Source: CALJIC01 sp039805565
Lineage (GTDB): Bacteria; Chloroflexota; Chloroflexia; Chloroflexales; Roseiflexaceae
Length of the DNA: 27,651 nt
Direction of reading: 5' to 3'
Assembly: GCA_039805565.1 (NCBI GenBank)
Contig: JBDLTZ010000110.1
Coordinates: 1-27,651 of the forward strand
Of the stretch, positions 13,591-22,168 are shown one piece after another (positions within the stretch are counted from its first letter, which is position 1; every line of letters starts with the position of its first letter). Made by a program: the position numbers and the translations under genes. The notes below the pieces were generated by a model. It made no database searches. It saw only the letters and a program-made list of their open reading frames with translations, and had not been told where the DNA came from.

Positions 13591-16500
13591 ATGTCTATGC
13601 ATGCGTTTGCAGCCTCTGCCGAGGCCGAAGACTCCACGCAACCAGTCGCGTCGCTACTCCCGCTGAAGCTCACCCCGCCGCCGGCCCGCGAGGGGGTGCT
13701 GCTGCGCCCAGACATGCAGGCGCTGCTATCAGAGGTGCGCCTGCACCCGATGACGCTGGTGGTGGCGCCGGCAGGCTACGGAAAGACGACGCTGCTATCG
13801 CAGTGGGCACAGAGCCTCGTCCGCACCGGGGCGCCCGTGGCGTGGCTGACGCTCGACGGCGGCGAGCGCGAGCCGGCGCTGCTCCTGGCCTACCTGATCC
13901 ACGCGTTCCAGACGGTCTTCCCCTCGCTCGGCGCCGACGCATGGCGCGTGCTCCAGAGCGTGTCACACCCCGAGCGCGACTGGCCGCTGGTGGCAGGCGC
14001 CCTGTGCAGCGACCTGCAGCGCAAGGTGCCCACCGCGGCCTTCCTATTCCTGGATGACCTGCACCAGGCGGCTGAGTCCGCGGTGACGGGGCAGGTGCTG
14101 GGATATATCCTGCGCGCAGCTCCGCCGACGCTCCACATCGTGGCGGCCGCACGCCGGGCGCCGACCTTTGCGCCGCTCGCCCGGATGCGGACCGAGGGGC
14201 GCCTGCTGGAGCTAACGCAGCGCGACCTGCACCTCTCGCCGGACGAGGCGCGCCAGATCCTCGCCATGCAGCGCGTAGCCCTGGGCGAGGACGAGCTGCG
14301 GCTGCTGCTGGCCCGTACCGAGGGGTGGGCGCTGAGCCTGCAGCTCGCGGCCCGCGCCCTGGCGCAGCTCCCGGCCGAGCAGCGCCCGGCCTTCGTGCGG
14401 GCACTCGGCGGGAGCCAGGAGCAGCTCCTCGGCTACCTCGCGAGTGAGGTGCTGGCCGATCTGCCGGCCGAGGTGATCGAGTTCCTGCGCCTGGCGGCCA
14501 TCCCCGCCCACTTCGACGCGGCCCTGCTGACCGACGTGCTGGCGCGCGAGGATGTGCCCTACCTGCTGCGGCGCGGCCAGGTGCTCGGGCTGCCCCTGCT
14601 GCCGCTCGATGAGCAGGGCGACCGGCTGCGCTTCCACCCCCTCTGGCGCGAACTGCTCCTGCGCGGCGTGGCAGAGGCGGTGGACCAGGACACGCTGGCG
14701 GCTCTGCACCGCCGCTTCGGGCGCGTGTTCGAGGCGCGCGGCGATCTGGAGGAGGCGCTGGAGCACTATGTCAGTGCAGGGGCTCAGGACGAGCTGGCCC
14801 ACGCTCTGCGTGAGCGCGCCTGGCCGCTGCTCCAGAGCCCCCGGCGCGACGTCGTGCGGCGCTGGCTCGAGCGCCTGCCTACCGAACTGCGAGAGTCTGA
14901 CGCCGATCTGCTCTCGATGTGGGGCTACAGCCTGATCGTATCGGACCCATCGCAGGCCACCAACGCCCTCGAGCGCGCCTCAGAGCTCTACCGGCGCAGC
15001 GGAAGCTACACCCGCGAGCTGCGCGCCTACTCAGATCTGGCGACGCTCCTGCTCTGGCAGGCACGCCCAACAGACCTGAGTGCGATCTGCGTGCGCGCCA
15101 TACGGGCTGCCAACCTCGCGCGGGACGCGTGGAGCCGCGGTGCCGCGCTGACCTGCGTCACAGCGATGCTGTCCGCCAAGGGGCGCTACGTCGCAGCCCT
15201 GCGTGTGGCGCGCCAGGCCACAAGCCACCCGCTGAACCCCGCGTGGCAGTGGCTGCTGGCGATGTACATCTCCAGCATCACTAACCAGCTCGGGCAGCCC
15301 GCCGAGGCACTGACGGCGATCGACGAGGCGCTGCAGCTGCCTCAGGTGGACCACGACGACCGCCTGCGTCAGAACCTGCTGCGGCAGCGGGCGATGGCGC
15401 GCTACCAGCAGGGGCATATCACCGAGGGCGTGGGGATGGCGCTGGACGCCCACCGCCACCTTGGCGACTACTACCGTGACGGGACGGCCGGCTTCAGCGC
15501 GGCGCAGCTCGCCCTGCTCCTGGCGCTCCAGGGCCGGTTGGACGAAGCCGGCACGTACGTGGCCCAGGCCCGCAGTGCCTTCCACGACATGGGCGCCCTG
15601 GCGCCCCTCGCGGGGCTACAGGCGATCGAGCTGTACGTGCTGCTTGGGCGCGGGCAGGCCCAGCGCGCCTGCACTTCGGTAGCGAGCGTGCTGCGGCGCC
15701 TCGACGAGTCCGGACACTCCACCGACCTGCGGCTGCGGCTGCTGCTGGCGCTCGTGCTCGGCGAGGGCGGCGAGCTACGCCGCGCGCTCTCGCTGGCTTC
15801 CGAGACGGCGGCGCTGATGCGCGCGCGGGGCTACCGGCTCTTTCTGGCCGCCGCCGAACTCTACGTGGCGCATCTGGCCGGGGCATCAGAGGAGCCCGAG
15901 ATGCGCGAGGCCGCACTGCGCTCCGGCTGGGAGATCATGGCCGCTGACCGGCTGGACTTCCTCCCTCTGCTCCCGGCCGGCGCACTCGCTGACGTAGCCG
16001 GGGCTGCCATCCGCGCCGAGATCACGCCTGACGCCGTGGGGAGGGTGCTGCCGCGACAGATCCCCGAGCACGCCGTCGCGCTGCTCCAGGAGCTGCTCGA
16101 CAGCGCGCAGCCGGGGGTCCGAATGCACGCGGCGCGGCTACTCGGCGACTTGGGTGCGGCGACCGCCTATCCAGCGCTCAAAGCGCTGCTGAAGGACAAG
16201 AATGCCGGTGTCCGCACGGCGGTGGAAGAAGCGCTCACCCGCCTGGTATACCGCCCGCCGTACACGCTCCGCGTGCGCACCCTCGGCACCTTCGCAATCT
16301 GGCGCGGGGGCCAGGAGGTGAAGGACCGCGACTGGCGCAGCAGCAAGGCGCGCCAGCTTTTCCAGCTGCTGCTCACTGAGCGCGGCCGCGCGCTCCCGCG
16401 CGACCGGGTGCTCGAGACGCTCTGGCCCGAGATGGAGGCCGAGGCGGCGGCCAACAATCTGCGCGTCACCATCAACCGCCTCTGCAAGGCGCTCGAGCCG

Positions 16501-17034
16501 GACCGCCCCGACGGCGCGCCGCCCGCCTACCTCGTGCAGCAGGGCGACACGTACAGCTTCAACAGCGGCAGCGCCTACCAGCTCGATGCGGCCGAGTTCA
16601 CGGAGGCGGTGGCGGAGGGACAGCGGGCGGAGCAGCGCGGCCAGCGCGGACCCGCCATCACGGCGTACCGGCGGGCGATCGAACTCTACGGCGGGCCATA
16701 CCTCCCCGACAACATGTACGAGGACTGGTCGGTGGTTGAGCGCGAGCGGCTGGCGATGCTCTTCAACGACGCCGCGCTGCACCTGGGGCTGCTTCTGCTG
16801 GACGAAGGGGCTGCCCACGAGGCGATCGGCCTTGCGTGGCGCGTGATCGAGCACGACCGCGCCCACGAGGACGCCTATCGCCTGCTCATGCGGGCCCACG
16901 CGTCCCTCGGCGAGCGCAGCACGGCGATGCGGCTCTATGTACGGTGCAGAGAGGCAATGCAGGAGGAGCTCGGCGTGGAGCCGCTGCCCGAGACCACTGC
17001 ACTGTACGACGCCCTGCGCGAGCTGCACGCCTAG
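13591..17034 (+). CDS. STAND ATPase (MalT-like) with TPRs and C-terminal wHTH-BTAD regulator
   Basis: 1147 residues. The N-terminal NTPase has Walker A APAGYGKTT (59-67, Lys65) and Walker B FLFLDD (151-156), as in MalT/LuxR STAND proteins. An arm and a long helical TPR-like array run from about 370 to 800, then a HEAT-like pair at about 823-885 (VRMHAARLLGDLGAATAYPA; VRTAVEEALTRL). The C-terminus is not a LuxR HTH but an OmpR-like winged helix (about 890-990, with LFQLLLTERGRALPRDRVLE) followed by a BTAD domain (about 1000-1146, ending EELGVEPLPETTALY). Likely an ATP-driven, signal-triggered transcription activator; ligand and targets unknown. ATG 13591 sits 3 nt after AGGAAAG, so the ATG at 13597 (9 nt) is equally possible. 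The neighbouring divergent glycosyltransferase is a possible target. Confidence 0.92.
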   Translation: MSMHAFAASAEAEDSTQPVASLLPLKLTPPPAREGVLLRPDMQALLSEVRLHPMTLVVAPAGYGKTTLLSQWAQSLVRTGAPVAWLTLDGGEREPALLLAYLIHAFQTVFPSLGADAWRVLQSVSHPERDWPLVAGALCSDLQRKVPTAAFLFLDDLHQAAESAVTGQVLGYILRAAPPTLHIVAAARRAPTFAPLARMRTEGRLLELTQRDLHLSPDEARQILAMQRVALGEDELRLLLARTEGWALSLQLAARALAQLPAEQRPAFVRALGGSQEQLLGYLASEVLADLPAEVIEFLRLAAIPAHFDAALLTDVLAREDVPYLLRRGQVLGLPLLPLDEQGDRLRFHPLWRELLLRGVAEAVDQDTLAALHRRFGRVFEARGDLEEALEHYVSAGAQDELAHALRERAWPLLQSPRRDVVRRWLERLPTELRESDADLLSMWGYSLIVSDPSQATNALERASELYRRSGSYTRELRAYSDLATLLLWQARPTDLSAICVRAIRAANLARDAWSRGAALTCVTAMLSAKGRYVAALRVARQATSHPLNPAWQWLLAMYISSITNQLGQPAEALTAIDEALQLPQVDHDDRLRQNLLRQRAMARYQQGHITEGVGMALDAHRHLGDYYRDGTAGFSAAQLALLLALQGRLDEAGTYVAQARSAFHDMGALAPLAGLQAIELYVLLGRGQAQRACTSVASVLRRLDESGHSTDLRLRLLLALVLGEGGELRRALSLASETAALMRARGYRLFLAAAELYVAHLAGASEEPEMREAALRSGWEIMAADRLDFLPLLPAGALADVAGAAIRAEITPDAVGRVLPRQIPEHAVALLQELLDSAQPGVRMHAARLLGDLGAATAYPALKALLKDKNAGVRTAVEEALTRLVYRPPYTLRVRTLGTFAIWRGGQEVKDRDWRSSKARQLFQLLLTERGRALPRDRVLETLWPEMEAEAAANNLRVTINRLCKALEPDRPDGAPPAYLVQQGDTYSFNSGSAYQLDAAEFTEAVAEGQRAEQRGQRGPAITAYRRAIELYGGPYLPDNMYEDWSVVERERLAMLFNDAALHLGLLLLDEGAAHEAIGLAWRVIEHDRAHEDAYRLLMRAHASLGERSTAMRLYVRCREAMQEELGVEPLPETTALYDALRELHA

Positions 17035-17049
17035 CGCAGAACACTGGGC

Positions 17050-17126
17050 GATGAACGCTGGTGCTTCGGAGCATCAGAACACGGGGCACGCTCCCTGAGA
17101 ACGTTCAACACCTCTGCTTCTCGCTC
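17050..17126. repeat. Dispersed intergenic repeat, copy B
   Basis: About 77 bp, roughly 70 percent identical to 9554-9631, again starting within 20 bp of a plus-strand stop codon (17034). No coding potential seen. Confidence 0.6.
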
Positions 17127-17151
17127 GATCTCGCCGGGCGTTACGGCTGAG

Positions 17152-17203
17152 CCGCAGATGGCACAGAGGGCACAGAGGCTGAGCGCCTCCGTGCCCTCTG
17201 CGG
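17152..17203. repeat. CACAGAG-type inverted repeat, copy 1
   Basis: Inner stem GGGCACAGAGGC (17168-17179) pairs with 17185-17196 with one mismatch, loop TGAGC; outer stem CCGCAGA (17152-17158) pairs with TCTGCGG (17197-17203), leaving a 9-nt bulge on the left. The sequence resembles 24549-24617 and a class of CACAGAGGGCACAGAG palindromes I know from many GC-rich genomes. It lies between two convergent genes and could end both transcripts. Confidence 0.7.
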
Positions 17204-17220
17204 TTCCAGAAGCCTGAGCG

Positions 17221-17502
17221 TTAGGCGCGGCGGGCGGCCACCGGAGAGGGCGCCGAGGAGCGCCGGCTCATCGCCCAGCCCAGCGCGCCGAGCAGCACCG
17301 CGAGGCCGAGCATCACAACGCCGGAGATCATCATTGTTGACACGCCGCTCATCACGACGACGCCCATCTCCTCTGACCACTTCTTACCGGTGAGCGCCAG
17401 CTGTGTGAGCGCGCCCCCCATCAGCACCAGCCCGCTCATCGACGCAAACATAACGGCGCTTCCCAGCACCACCGCGAGCCAGGTGCTCTCCTTTGACGGC
17501 AT
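17221..17502 (-). CDS. Small membrane protein with two hydrophobic segments
   Basis: 93 residues. Segments at about 8-36 (WLAVVLGSAVMFASMSGLVL) and 47-78 (VVVMSGVSTMM and on), joined by a short charged loop LTGKKWSEEM, with a basic C-terminal tail SRRSSAPSPVAARRA. Unusually rich in Met and small residues. Start supported by AGGAGG 8 nt before the ATG at 17502. Family and function not recognised. Convergent with the STAND-BTAD gene. Confidence 0.8.
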   Translation of the reverse strand: MPSKESTWLAVVLGSAVMFASMSGLVLMGGALTQLALTGKKWSEEMGVVVMSGVSTMMISGVVMLGLAVLLGALGWAMSRRSSAPSPVAARRA

Positions 17503-17557
17503 CCGTTGTCCCTCCTGTCACAGCATCGCATAGCATTGATATATCACGCCGGCGCCG

Positions 17558-17566
17558 AGTATACCA
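17558..17566 (-). promoter_or_regulatory. Extended -10 promoter for the small membrane protein gene
   Basis: On the minus strand TGGTATACT, a TGn extension plus a 5-of-6 -10 box, 56 bp before the ATG at 17502. No -35 seen. Confidence 0.45.
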
Positions 17567-17629
17567 GGGAACCGATACCCGGCATACGCGGTGCAACGTT
17601 CCCGCGCGGGCGCGGCGCAGGATTCGGAG

Positions 17630-17635
17630 TACAAT
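17630..17635 (+). promoter_or_regulatory. Possible -10 box of the GT-C gene
   Basis: TACAAT (5 of 6) 43 bp before the GTG at 17679; no -35 at 16-18 bp and no TGn extension. Confidence 0.3.
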
Positions 17636-17678
17636 ACGTGCCAGAGTGTGCCCGCAGATCTCAAGGTAACAGCCGACA

Positions 17679-19628
17679 GTGAGCCAACTGACCGAACGCC
17701 TTCGAATTGGTGCTGCCTCCGCCCTGCGGAGGCCTCCGGCGCTGCGCCACGAGATCCTCCTTGTGGTTGCGGTGGCCGCGCTCGCCCTGCTGCTGGCCCT
17801 CAACGAGATGGCAGCCCTCAGCGCGCGAACCCCCACAGCAATACTGAACCTGGGCACGCCTGAGTCCTCGCTGCTCGTGCGCGGCTTCCACGCGCCCGAG
17901 CAGGACGGAGTGCGTAGCTTCCGCTGGAGCGCGGGCGAGGGCGAGGCGCTGCTGCTCAACACAGGCGCCATCGCCTCCCCGCTCCTCGGCCTGCGTCTCG
18001 GAGCCGGACCGGCGGGACACCCCGCGCCCGACTTGACCATCGCTCTAGATGACGCGTACCGGGTGACGCTCGATATCGATGACCAACCGCGCCACTACCG
18101 GCTGCTCGTGCCGCCGCCCGGGCTAGACGGGCAGCTGACCGTGCGCCTGATCAGTGCGACGACCATTGTGCCACCCGACACCCGGGCGATCGGGCTGCGA
18201 GTCGAAGAGCTGACGCTCCACGCGCTCGGAGAAAGTGCGGTGTGGCCGGCGCCGGGCCAGCTTCTGCCCCCCGCCGCGCTGCTGGCGACGGTCGCCTGGA
18301 TGCTTTGGCGGCTCCGCTGGCGCGCCGAGTCCATCGCCGGGGGACTTGTCGTGGCCGGCGGGCTGCTCCTGCTGGTGCAGCGCCTGACGCCCGGGGCGAT
18401 CGCACCGATGTATGTCGCCAGGATCAGCGGCGCGGCCGTGGTGCTCGCCGCGCTCACCGCACTGGTGCTCCCAGCTCTCGAGCGGCGCGGCGCGGCGTGG
18501 GGTGCGGGTACGGTACGGGCGCTGTGGGCAGCGGCGCTGCTGGCCTGCGCAGCGCGCCTGTTCGGCACGCTCTACCCGCCGTTCGACGCCTACGACCTCT
18601 CGCTGAACCTTGGGCGCTTCGTACGCACAGTGGGCGGGGCGCTGGTCGATACGAACCGCTCATTCGAGTTCCGCAGCGGCGTCACGGTCTACCCTGCCGG
18701 CCCCTACCTCGCCCTGATGCCGGGGGTGCTGCTCGGGCTGACGCCAAAGCTCGCGGTGCAGGGCGGCATCGCGCTGGTGGACGGCCTGGGGGCGCTGGCG
18801 ACAGGCTGGCTCGCGCTGCGGCTGGGCCTCGGGAGCCGCACGGCCATCTTCGGCGCCGTGCTATACGCAGGGCTACCTGTCATGCTGACATCGCTCTGGT
18901 TCGGCCACACAGCCCAGGTGTTCGGCCAGGCGCTGATGGTGCCGCTCGCCCTGGCACTGCTGGCGGCGCTCGAACGCGACCAGGCAGGTGCGTGGCTTGC
19001 AGCCGCGGCACTGCTGAGCATGGCGCTGCTCAGCCACATCGGCGTAACGGTTCTGGCCGTCGCGTGGCTCGGGCTGGCGTGGCTTGCGCTGGGCCGCGGG
19101 CTACCGCAGAGGACGTGGTGGCGCTTCTTCCTCATCCTCGCGGCCGCGTGCACGGTGGGACTGGCCCTGGTGTACGGGCCAGCGGCCCAGCTCAAGGTCG
19201 CGGAGCTGACGAAAGTGGGGGAGCGCGTCACGGACGGCGGCGGGCCGGCGTACAATCTGATCTGGCGGGCCTTCCAGATCTCGTTCTACGAGCTCGGCTG
19301 GCCGCTGGCGCTGGTGGGGCTGGCACTGGTGCGGCAGGGCGGACTGCCGCGGGGCGGGGCGGCGCTGATCGGAGCGTGGCTGGCGGCCTGCGCGCTGTTC
19401 TGGGCGGTCGAGATGGTCACGGCGCTGCAGGTGCGCTACCTCGTGATGCTCGCGCCGCTGGCGTGCCTGCTGATCGGCACGGCGCTCGCGCGGTTCTGGG
19501 GGTGGGGCGCCGCGGGGCGCGGGGCGGCGCTGGCAATGACGGTCCTGCTGCTGGCGACGGGGCTCGCGACGTGGTACATTGGCATCTACCAGAACGTGCA
19601 GATGTCGATGGTGCCGCTGCTGCGCTAA
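17679..19628 (+). CDS. Multi-pass membrane glycosyltransferase-like protein (GT-C / GT39 type)
   Basis: 649 residues with about 12 hydrophobic segments. The first follows a short basic tail (EILLVVAVAALALLLALNEM, about 25-44). Next comes a ~150-residue outside beta-rich domain (45-190), then a bundle of membrane helices. After the third main helix a loop has YPPFDAYDLSLNLGRF (about 300-316), the position of the acidic DxD-like motif of GT-C enzymes that use polyprenyl-phosphate sugars on the outer face. YPAGPY and SHIGVTVL are also typical. Substrate not predictable; homologs are usually annotated as hypothetical membrane proteins. The GTG at 17679 has only a weak, distant AAGG, so the true start may differ by a few codons. 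Converges with the gene at 19645, 16 bp away. Confidence 0.82.
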   Translation: MSQLTERLRIGAASALRRPPALRHEILLVVAVAALALLLALNEMAALSARTPTAILNLGTPESSLLVRGFHAPEQDGVRSFRWSAGEGEALLLNTGAIASPLLGLRLGAGPAGHPAPDLTIALDDAYRVTLDIDDQPRHYRLLVPPPGLDGQLTVRLISATTIVPPDTRAIGLRVEELTLHALGESAVWPAPGQLLPPAALLATVAWMLWRLRWRAESIAGGLVVAGGLLLLVQRLTPGAIAPMYVARISGAAVVLAALTALVLPALERRGAAWGAGTVRALWAAALLACAARLFGTLYPPFDAYDLSLNLGRFVRTVGGALVDTNRSFEFRSGVTVYPAGPYLALMPGVLLGLTPKLAVQGGIALVDGLGALATGWLALRLGLGSRTAIFGAVLYAGLPVMLTSLWFGHTAQVFGQALMVPLALALLAALERDQAGAWLAAAALLSMALLSHIGVTVLAVAWLGLAWLALGRGLPQRTWWRFFLILAAACTVGLALVYGPAAQLKVAELTKVGERVTDGGGPAYNLIWRAFQISFYELGWPLALVGLALVRQGGLPRGGAALIGAWLAACALFWAVEMVTALQVRYLVMLAPLACLLIGTALARFWGWGAAGRGAALAMTVLLLATGLATWYIGIYQNVQMSMVPLLR

Positions 19629-19644
19629 CGTGCTAGGGCAACAG

Positions 19645-19863
19645 CTAGCGAGGTGGGGTCTCGTCGATATCGACCGTCAGGCGGGCGAAGTCCCCGCTGA
19701 ACTGCTCGCGGATGAAGGCGATCACATCCTCGATATGCTGGAAGTGGCGCTCATCACCGCTGCCAACGTGCTGAATGCGGCCGCGCCACGACTCGGGACC
19801 CTCAAACGCGCCATCCTGAACCACCACACGCAGCAGAAACGACTCGACACGCCGGTTACTCAT
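19645..19863 (-). CDS. Small conserved-looking protein (72 residues)
   Basis: Begins MSNRRVESFLLRVVVQDG and contains WRGRIQHVGSGDERHF and a helix IEDVIAFIREQF. The pattern of strand, strand and helix suggests a compact domain. I recall similar small proteins in Chloroflexota genomes but know no function. Start at the ATG at 19863 with GGAGG 5 nt upstream; an ATG four codons earlier (19875) overlaps the ribosome site. Same strand as the gene ending at 19937, 73 bp upstream, probably one transcript. Confidence 0.8.
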   Translation of the reverse strand: MSNRRVESFLLRVVVQDGAFEGPESWRGRIQHVGSGDERHFQHIEDVIAFIREQFSGDFARLTVDIDETPPR

Positions 19864-19936
19864 CGCGCCCTCCATATAACATCCTGCTGCCCGGATTGTA
19901 GGCAGAAGACGTTACCTGGCCGTAACCGCGCCGTGG

Positions 19937-20233
19937 CTACCGGCGGCGGCGATCCCCGGCACGACGGGTCAGGTCACCGGCGTAGCGGTCGCGGCGGCGG
20001 GAGCGGCGCCCGCGCTCGACCATGATCTTCCAGGCCTCGTCCTCGTCCGGAGCGGTGGTGAGCTCATCGTCGCTGTAGCGGTTGGCCTGGCGCTCGTTGA
20101 GCCGGGTGAGGCGCCGCTCGAAGGCCTCCTCCTCGGGGGAGCGGTCCACGAGGCCCTCCCAGTAGCGCCACAGCGCGTAGACCGCGGCGACCATCAGGAG
20201 CGCGAAGACGATGTACATGACAGAGGCTGGCAT
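19937..20233 (-). CDS. Small single-pass membrane protein with charged C-terminus
   Basis: 98 residues. One N-terminal membrane segment (MYIVFALLMVAAVYALWRYW, about 6-25) followed by a cytoplasmic helix rich in Glu/Arg (RSPEEEAFERRLTRLNERQA) and a very basic tail (RGRRSRRRDRYAGDL, RRAGDRRRR). The tail could bind nucleic acid or anionic lipid. GAGGG lies 5 nt before the ATG at 20233. Family not recognised. First gene of a probable pair with 19645-19863; divergent from the cyanophycin-synthetase-like gene. Confidence 0.8.
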   Translation of the reverse strand: MPASVMYIVFALLMVAAVYALWRYWEGLVDRSPEEEAFERRLTRLNERQANRYSDDELTTAPDEDEAWKIMVERGRRSRRRDRYAGDLTRRAGDRRRR

Positions 20234-20295
20234 AGGTGCCCTCGCAGATCTGGCGGGCAGACCGCCATACGTATTCCGGCGGGCGCTCTTCGTTC

Positions 20296-20304
20296 ATTAT
20301 AGCA
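20296..20304 (-). promoter_or_regulatory. Extended -10 promoter for the small membrane protein pair
   Basis: On the minus strand TGCTATAAT: perfect -10 with TGn extension, 63 bp before the ATG at 20233. The identical 9-mer occurs upstream of the MBL-fold gene (24478-24486). Confidence 0.6.
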
Positions 20305-20322
20305 GTTCGTTTCCCGCGCCAC

Positions 20323-21375
20323 ATGACACTTGAGATCATTCGCCTACTGGCCTTCGAGGGGCCGAACATCCTGGGGCCACAGCCCAGCGTGCTGCTTCAG
20401 CTACGCGCCGACAGGGACCGGAGCGCGCGGCTGCGCGCGGCGCTGAAGGACGCCGCCCAGAGTGTGGGCGTGGTGGTCGGCGCCCTGGATGTGGCGGCGG
20501 CAGACACTGCCGGGGGCGCACTGATCACGGCGTCGTTCTCAACCCCCACGCCGGTGCTGAGTGCGGATGTCGCCCGGTATGTCGTGGCGGGAATGCGCGC
20601 GCGCGCCGCAGGAGACGAATCGTGGGACGCGGAGGAGGAGCTGTGGCAGCTCCAACGACGCCGCCGGGCCGAGGCACTGCCGCTGGAGGCGCTGCGGCTG
20701 GCGGCAGAGGCGACCGCGCGGGGCGTACCGTGGTTTGTACGGGCGGATGGGGCGCTCCAGCTGGGCTACGGCGCGCGCGGTTGGGCGGTGAGGCTTGGCG
20801 CCTTGCGCGGCAGGGGTAGCGCCATCCCTCTGGACGAGGTAGGTGTGGCCCAGGGGGGTACGACGGCACCGGCCTCCATCGAGGTCCCCTGGGAGCGCAT
20901 CGGTGCCATCCCGGTGGTTGCCGTGACCGGGGGCGCCGAGCGCGGGCGGGTGGCCGGGCTCGTTGCGGCAGCGCTGCGTGGGCGAGGCGTGCGCGTGGCG
21001 TGGCACCGGGACGCGGGGTTCGAGCGGGCGCGCGAGCTGCTGGCGGAGCCGGGCGCGGAGGCGGTGGTGGCCGGGCTGGAGCCGGGGGACGCACTACGCC
21101 GCGGGCTGCCCTTCGAACGCTGCACAGGCGCGGCGGTGCTGGGGCTTCCCGATCCGCTTCCCCCCGAGGCGGCGGACCGCGAGGAGCAGGCGCGGGCGCT
21201 GGGGGTGGCGCTGCTGCTGACAGACTCGGCGGGCACAGCGGCCCTGGGAGCCGATACGCCGGAGGTGGCGGCGCTGACGGCCTACGCGCCCTGCCCGGTG
21301 ACGATGGTCCGCGGCGACGGTGCTGCGGAGCAGGCGGCGGGAGCGCTGCTGCACTCCCTCAGCCCTGCCCTTTGA
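20323..21375 (+). CDS. Degenerate cyanophycin-synthetase-like protein lacking ATP-grasp and P-loop
   Basis: 350 residues from the ATG at 20323; this start matches the CphA N-terminus (EIIRLLAFEGPNILGPQPSV) although no clear ribosome site precedes it. Residues 1-160 match the N-terminal domain of cyanophycin synthetase, with GVPWFVRADGALQLGYG (134-150), the segment that leads into the ATP-grasp domain. That ~300-residue domain is absent. The chain passes by a short linker to the Mur-ligase-like part: IPVVAVTGGAERGR (196-209) stands where functional CphA has IxVTGTNGKTTT, so the nucleotide loop is lost, and VVAGLEPGDALRRGLPFERC (248-267) matches the LETARGGILREGLGF region. The C-terminal Mur domain is also missing. 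It is therefore very unlikely to make cyanophycin; a binding or regulatory role, or decay, are the options. Reading frame intact; 17 bp of the end overlap the convergent USP gene. Confidence 0.75.
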   Translation: MTLEIIRLLAFEGPNILGPQPSVLLQLRADRDRSARLRAALKDAAQSVGVVVGALDVAAADTAGGALITASFSTPTPVLSADVARYVVAGMRARAAGDESWDAEEELWQLQRRRRAEALPLEALRLAAEATARGVPWFVRADGALQLGYGARGWAVRLGALRGRGSAIPLDEVGVAQGGTTAPASIEVPWERIGAIPVVAVTGGAERGRVAGLVAAALRGRGVRVAWHRDAGFERARELLAEPGAEAVVAGLEPGDALRRGLPFERCTGAAVLGLPDPLPPEAADREEQARALGVALLLTDSAGTAALGADTPEVAALTAYAPCPVTMVRGDGAAEQAAGALLHSLSPAL

Positions 21376-22168
21376 CCACAAGAGTGGCGAGCGGCGACTG
21401 GTCCAGGAGGTCGCCGGTGATATCCTCGAGCAAGATGCGGTCAAGCGCGCTGGCGACGCGATGGGCACCGATCGCCAGCAGGTCGTAGGCGCCGCCCCGC
21501 AGCTCGGCCAGGATCTCGTCGATGACCGGGCCGGCACGACCCTTGAGGTCGACGGGAACCCCGGCGCCACGGAGCACCGCCGCGGCCTCCCGCAGCGTGA
21601 CCACCTCGGACATCTCCCCGGCCATGAACTGTGCGACTCCAGCGCGCCGGTCGCCAAACCCCTCGAAGAACAGCGACTGCTGCGACAGGACGTGGAGCAG
21701 CGTGACCGACGCCCCGAGCGGCGCCGCGAGGCGGGCGACGACGCGGGCAGAGTGGATGGCGGTGATCCCGCCGGCGCTGGCGAGCAAGATGCGACGCAGC
21801 GGGCGGGGCGGGCCGATCACGCGCAGCACCGAGGGCTCGAGATGCTGGGCGATGGCCCGGCTGCGCGGGCGAGAGCCCGGGAGGATGCGGGCGAGCGGCC
21901 GGTTGAGCCGGCCGAAGACCGCAAGGTCATGCGGGTGCTCGGAGGCCGCCGCGAGGATGGCCTGATGCGCGTCCCCACCGATGGCGCGCAGGGCGACGGG
22001 CACGCCCTCGGCCGGGCGCAGGCGGGTGGCGGCTTCCTGGAGCAGGGGCTCCTGGCCGGCGGCAGCGACCAGCGTGAGAGACGAGGCGGCACGCTCGACG
22101 ATCGGGGCGCTGTAGCCGATGACGGTCTCGCGCGACGGGGCGCGACCGACGTAGATGAGCACTCTCAT
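21359..22168 (-). CDS. Tandem universal stress protein
   Basis: 269 residues with two USP domains: residues 1-118 (MRVLIYVGRAPSRET to VLRVIG) and about 122-269 (RRILLASAGGITAIHSARVV to LATLVVKG). Both have the alternating strand-helix pattern. In the second domain the usual Gly-x9-Gly-Ser ATP loop reads GAHRVASALDRILLEDITGD, without the GS; the first domain has ILPGSRPRSRAIAQ. Nucleotide binding, if any, is therefore more likely in the first domain. Start ATG at 22168 with a GAGAG ribosome site of moderate quality. Likely downstream member of a unit with the Na/Pi transporter gene. 3' end overlaps the convergent gene. Confidence 0.88.
   Translation of the reverse strand: MRVLIYVGRAPSRETVIGYSAPIVERAASSLTLVAAAGQEPLLQEAATRLRPAEGVPVALRAIGGDAHQAILAAASEHPHDLAVFGRLNRPLARILPGSRPRSRAIAQHLEPSVLRVIGPPRPLRRILLASAGGITAIHSARVVARLAAPLGASVTLLHVLSQQSLFFEGFGDRRAGVAQFMAGEMSEVVTLREAAAVLRGAGVPVDLKGRAGPVIDEILAELRGGAYDLLAIGAHRVASALDRILLEDITGDLLDQSPLATLVVKGQG

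Noticed and set aside
18242..19636. 464-residue plus-strand frame inside the GT-C gene
   Set aside because: Ala/Arg/Gly-rich shadow in another frame of the hydrophobic gene; no motif or ribosome site.
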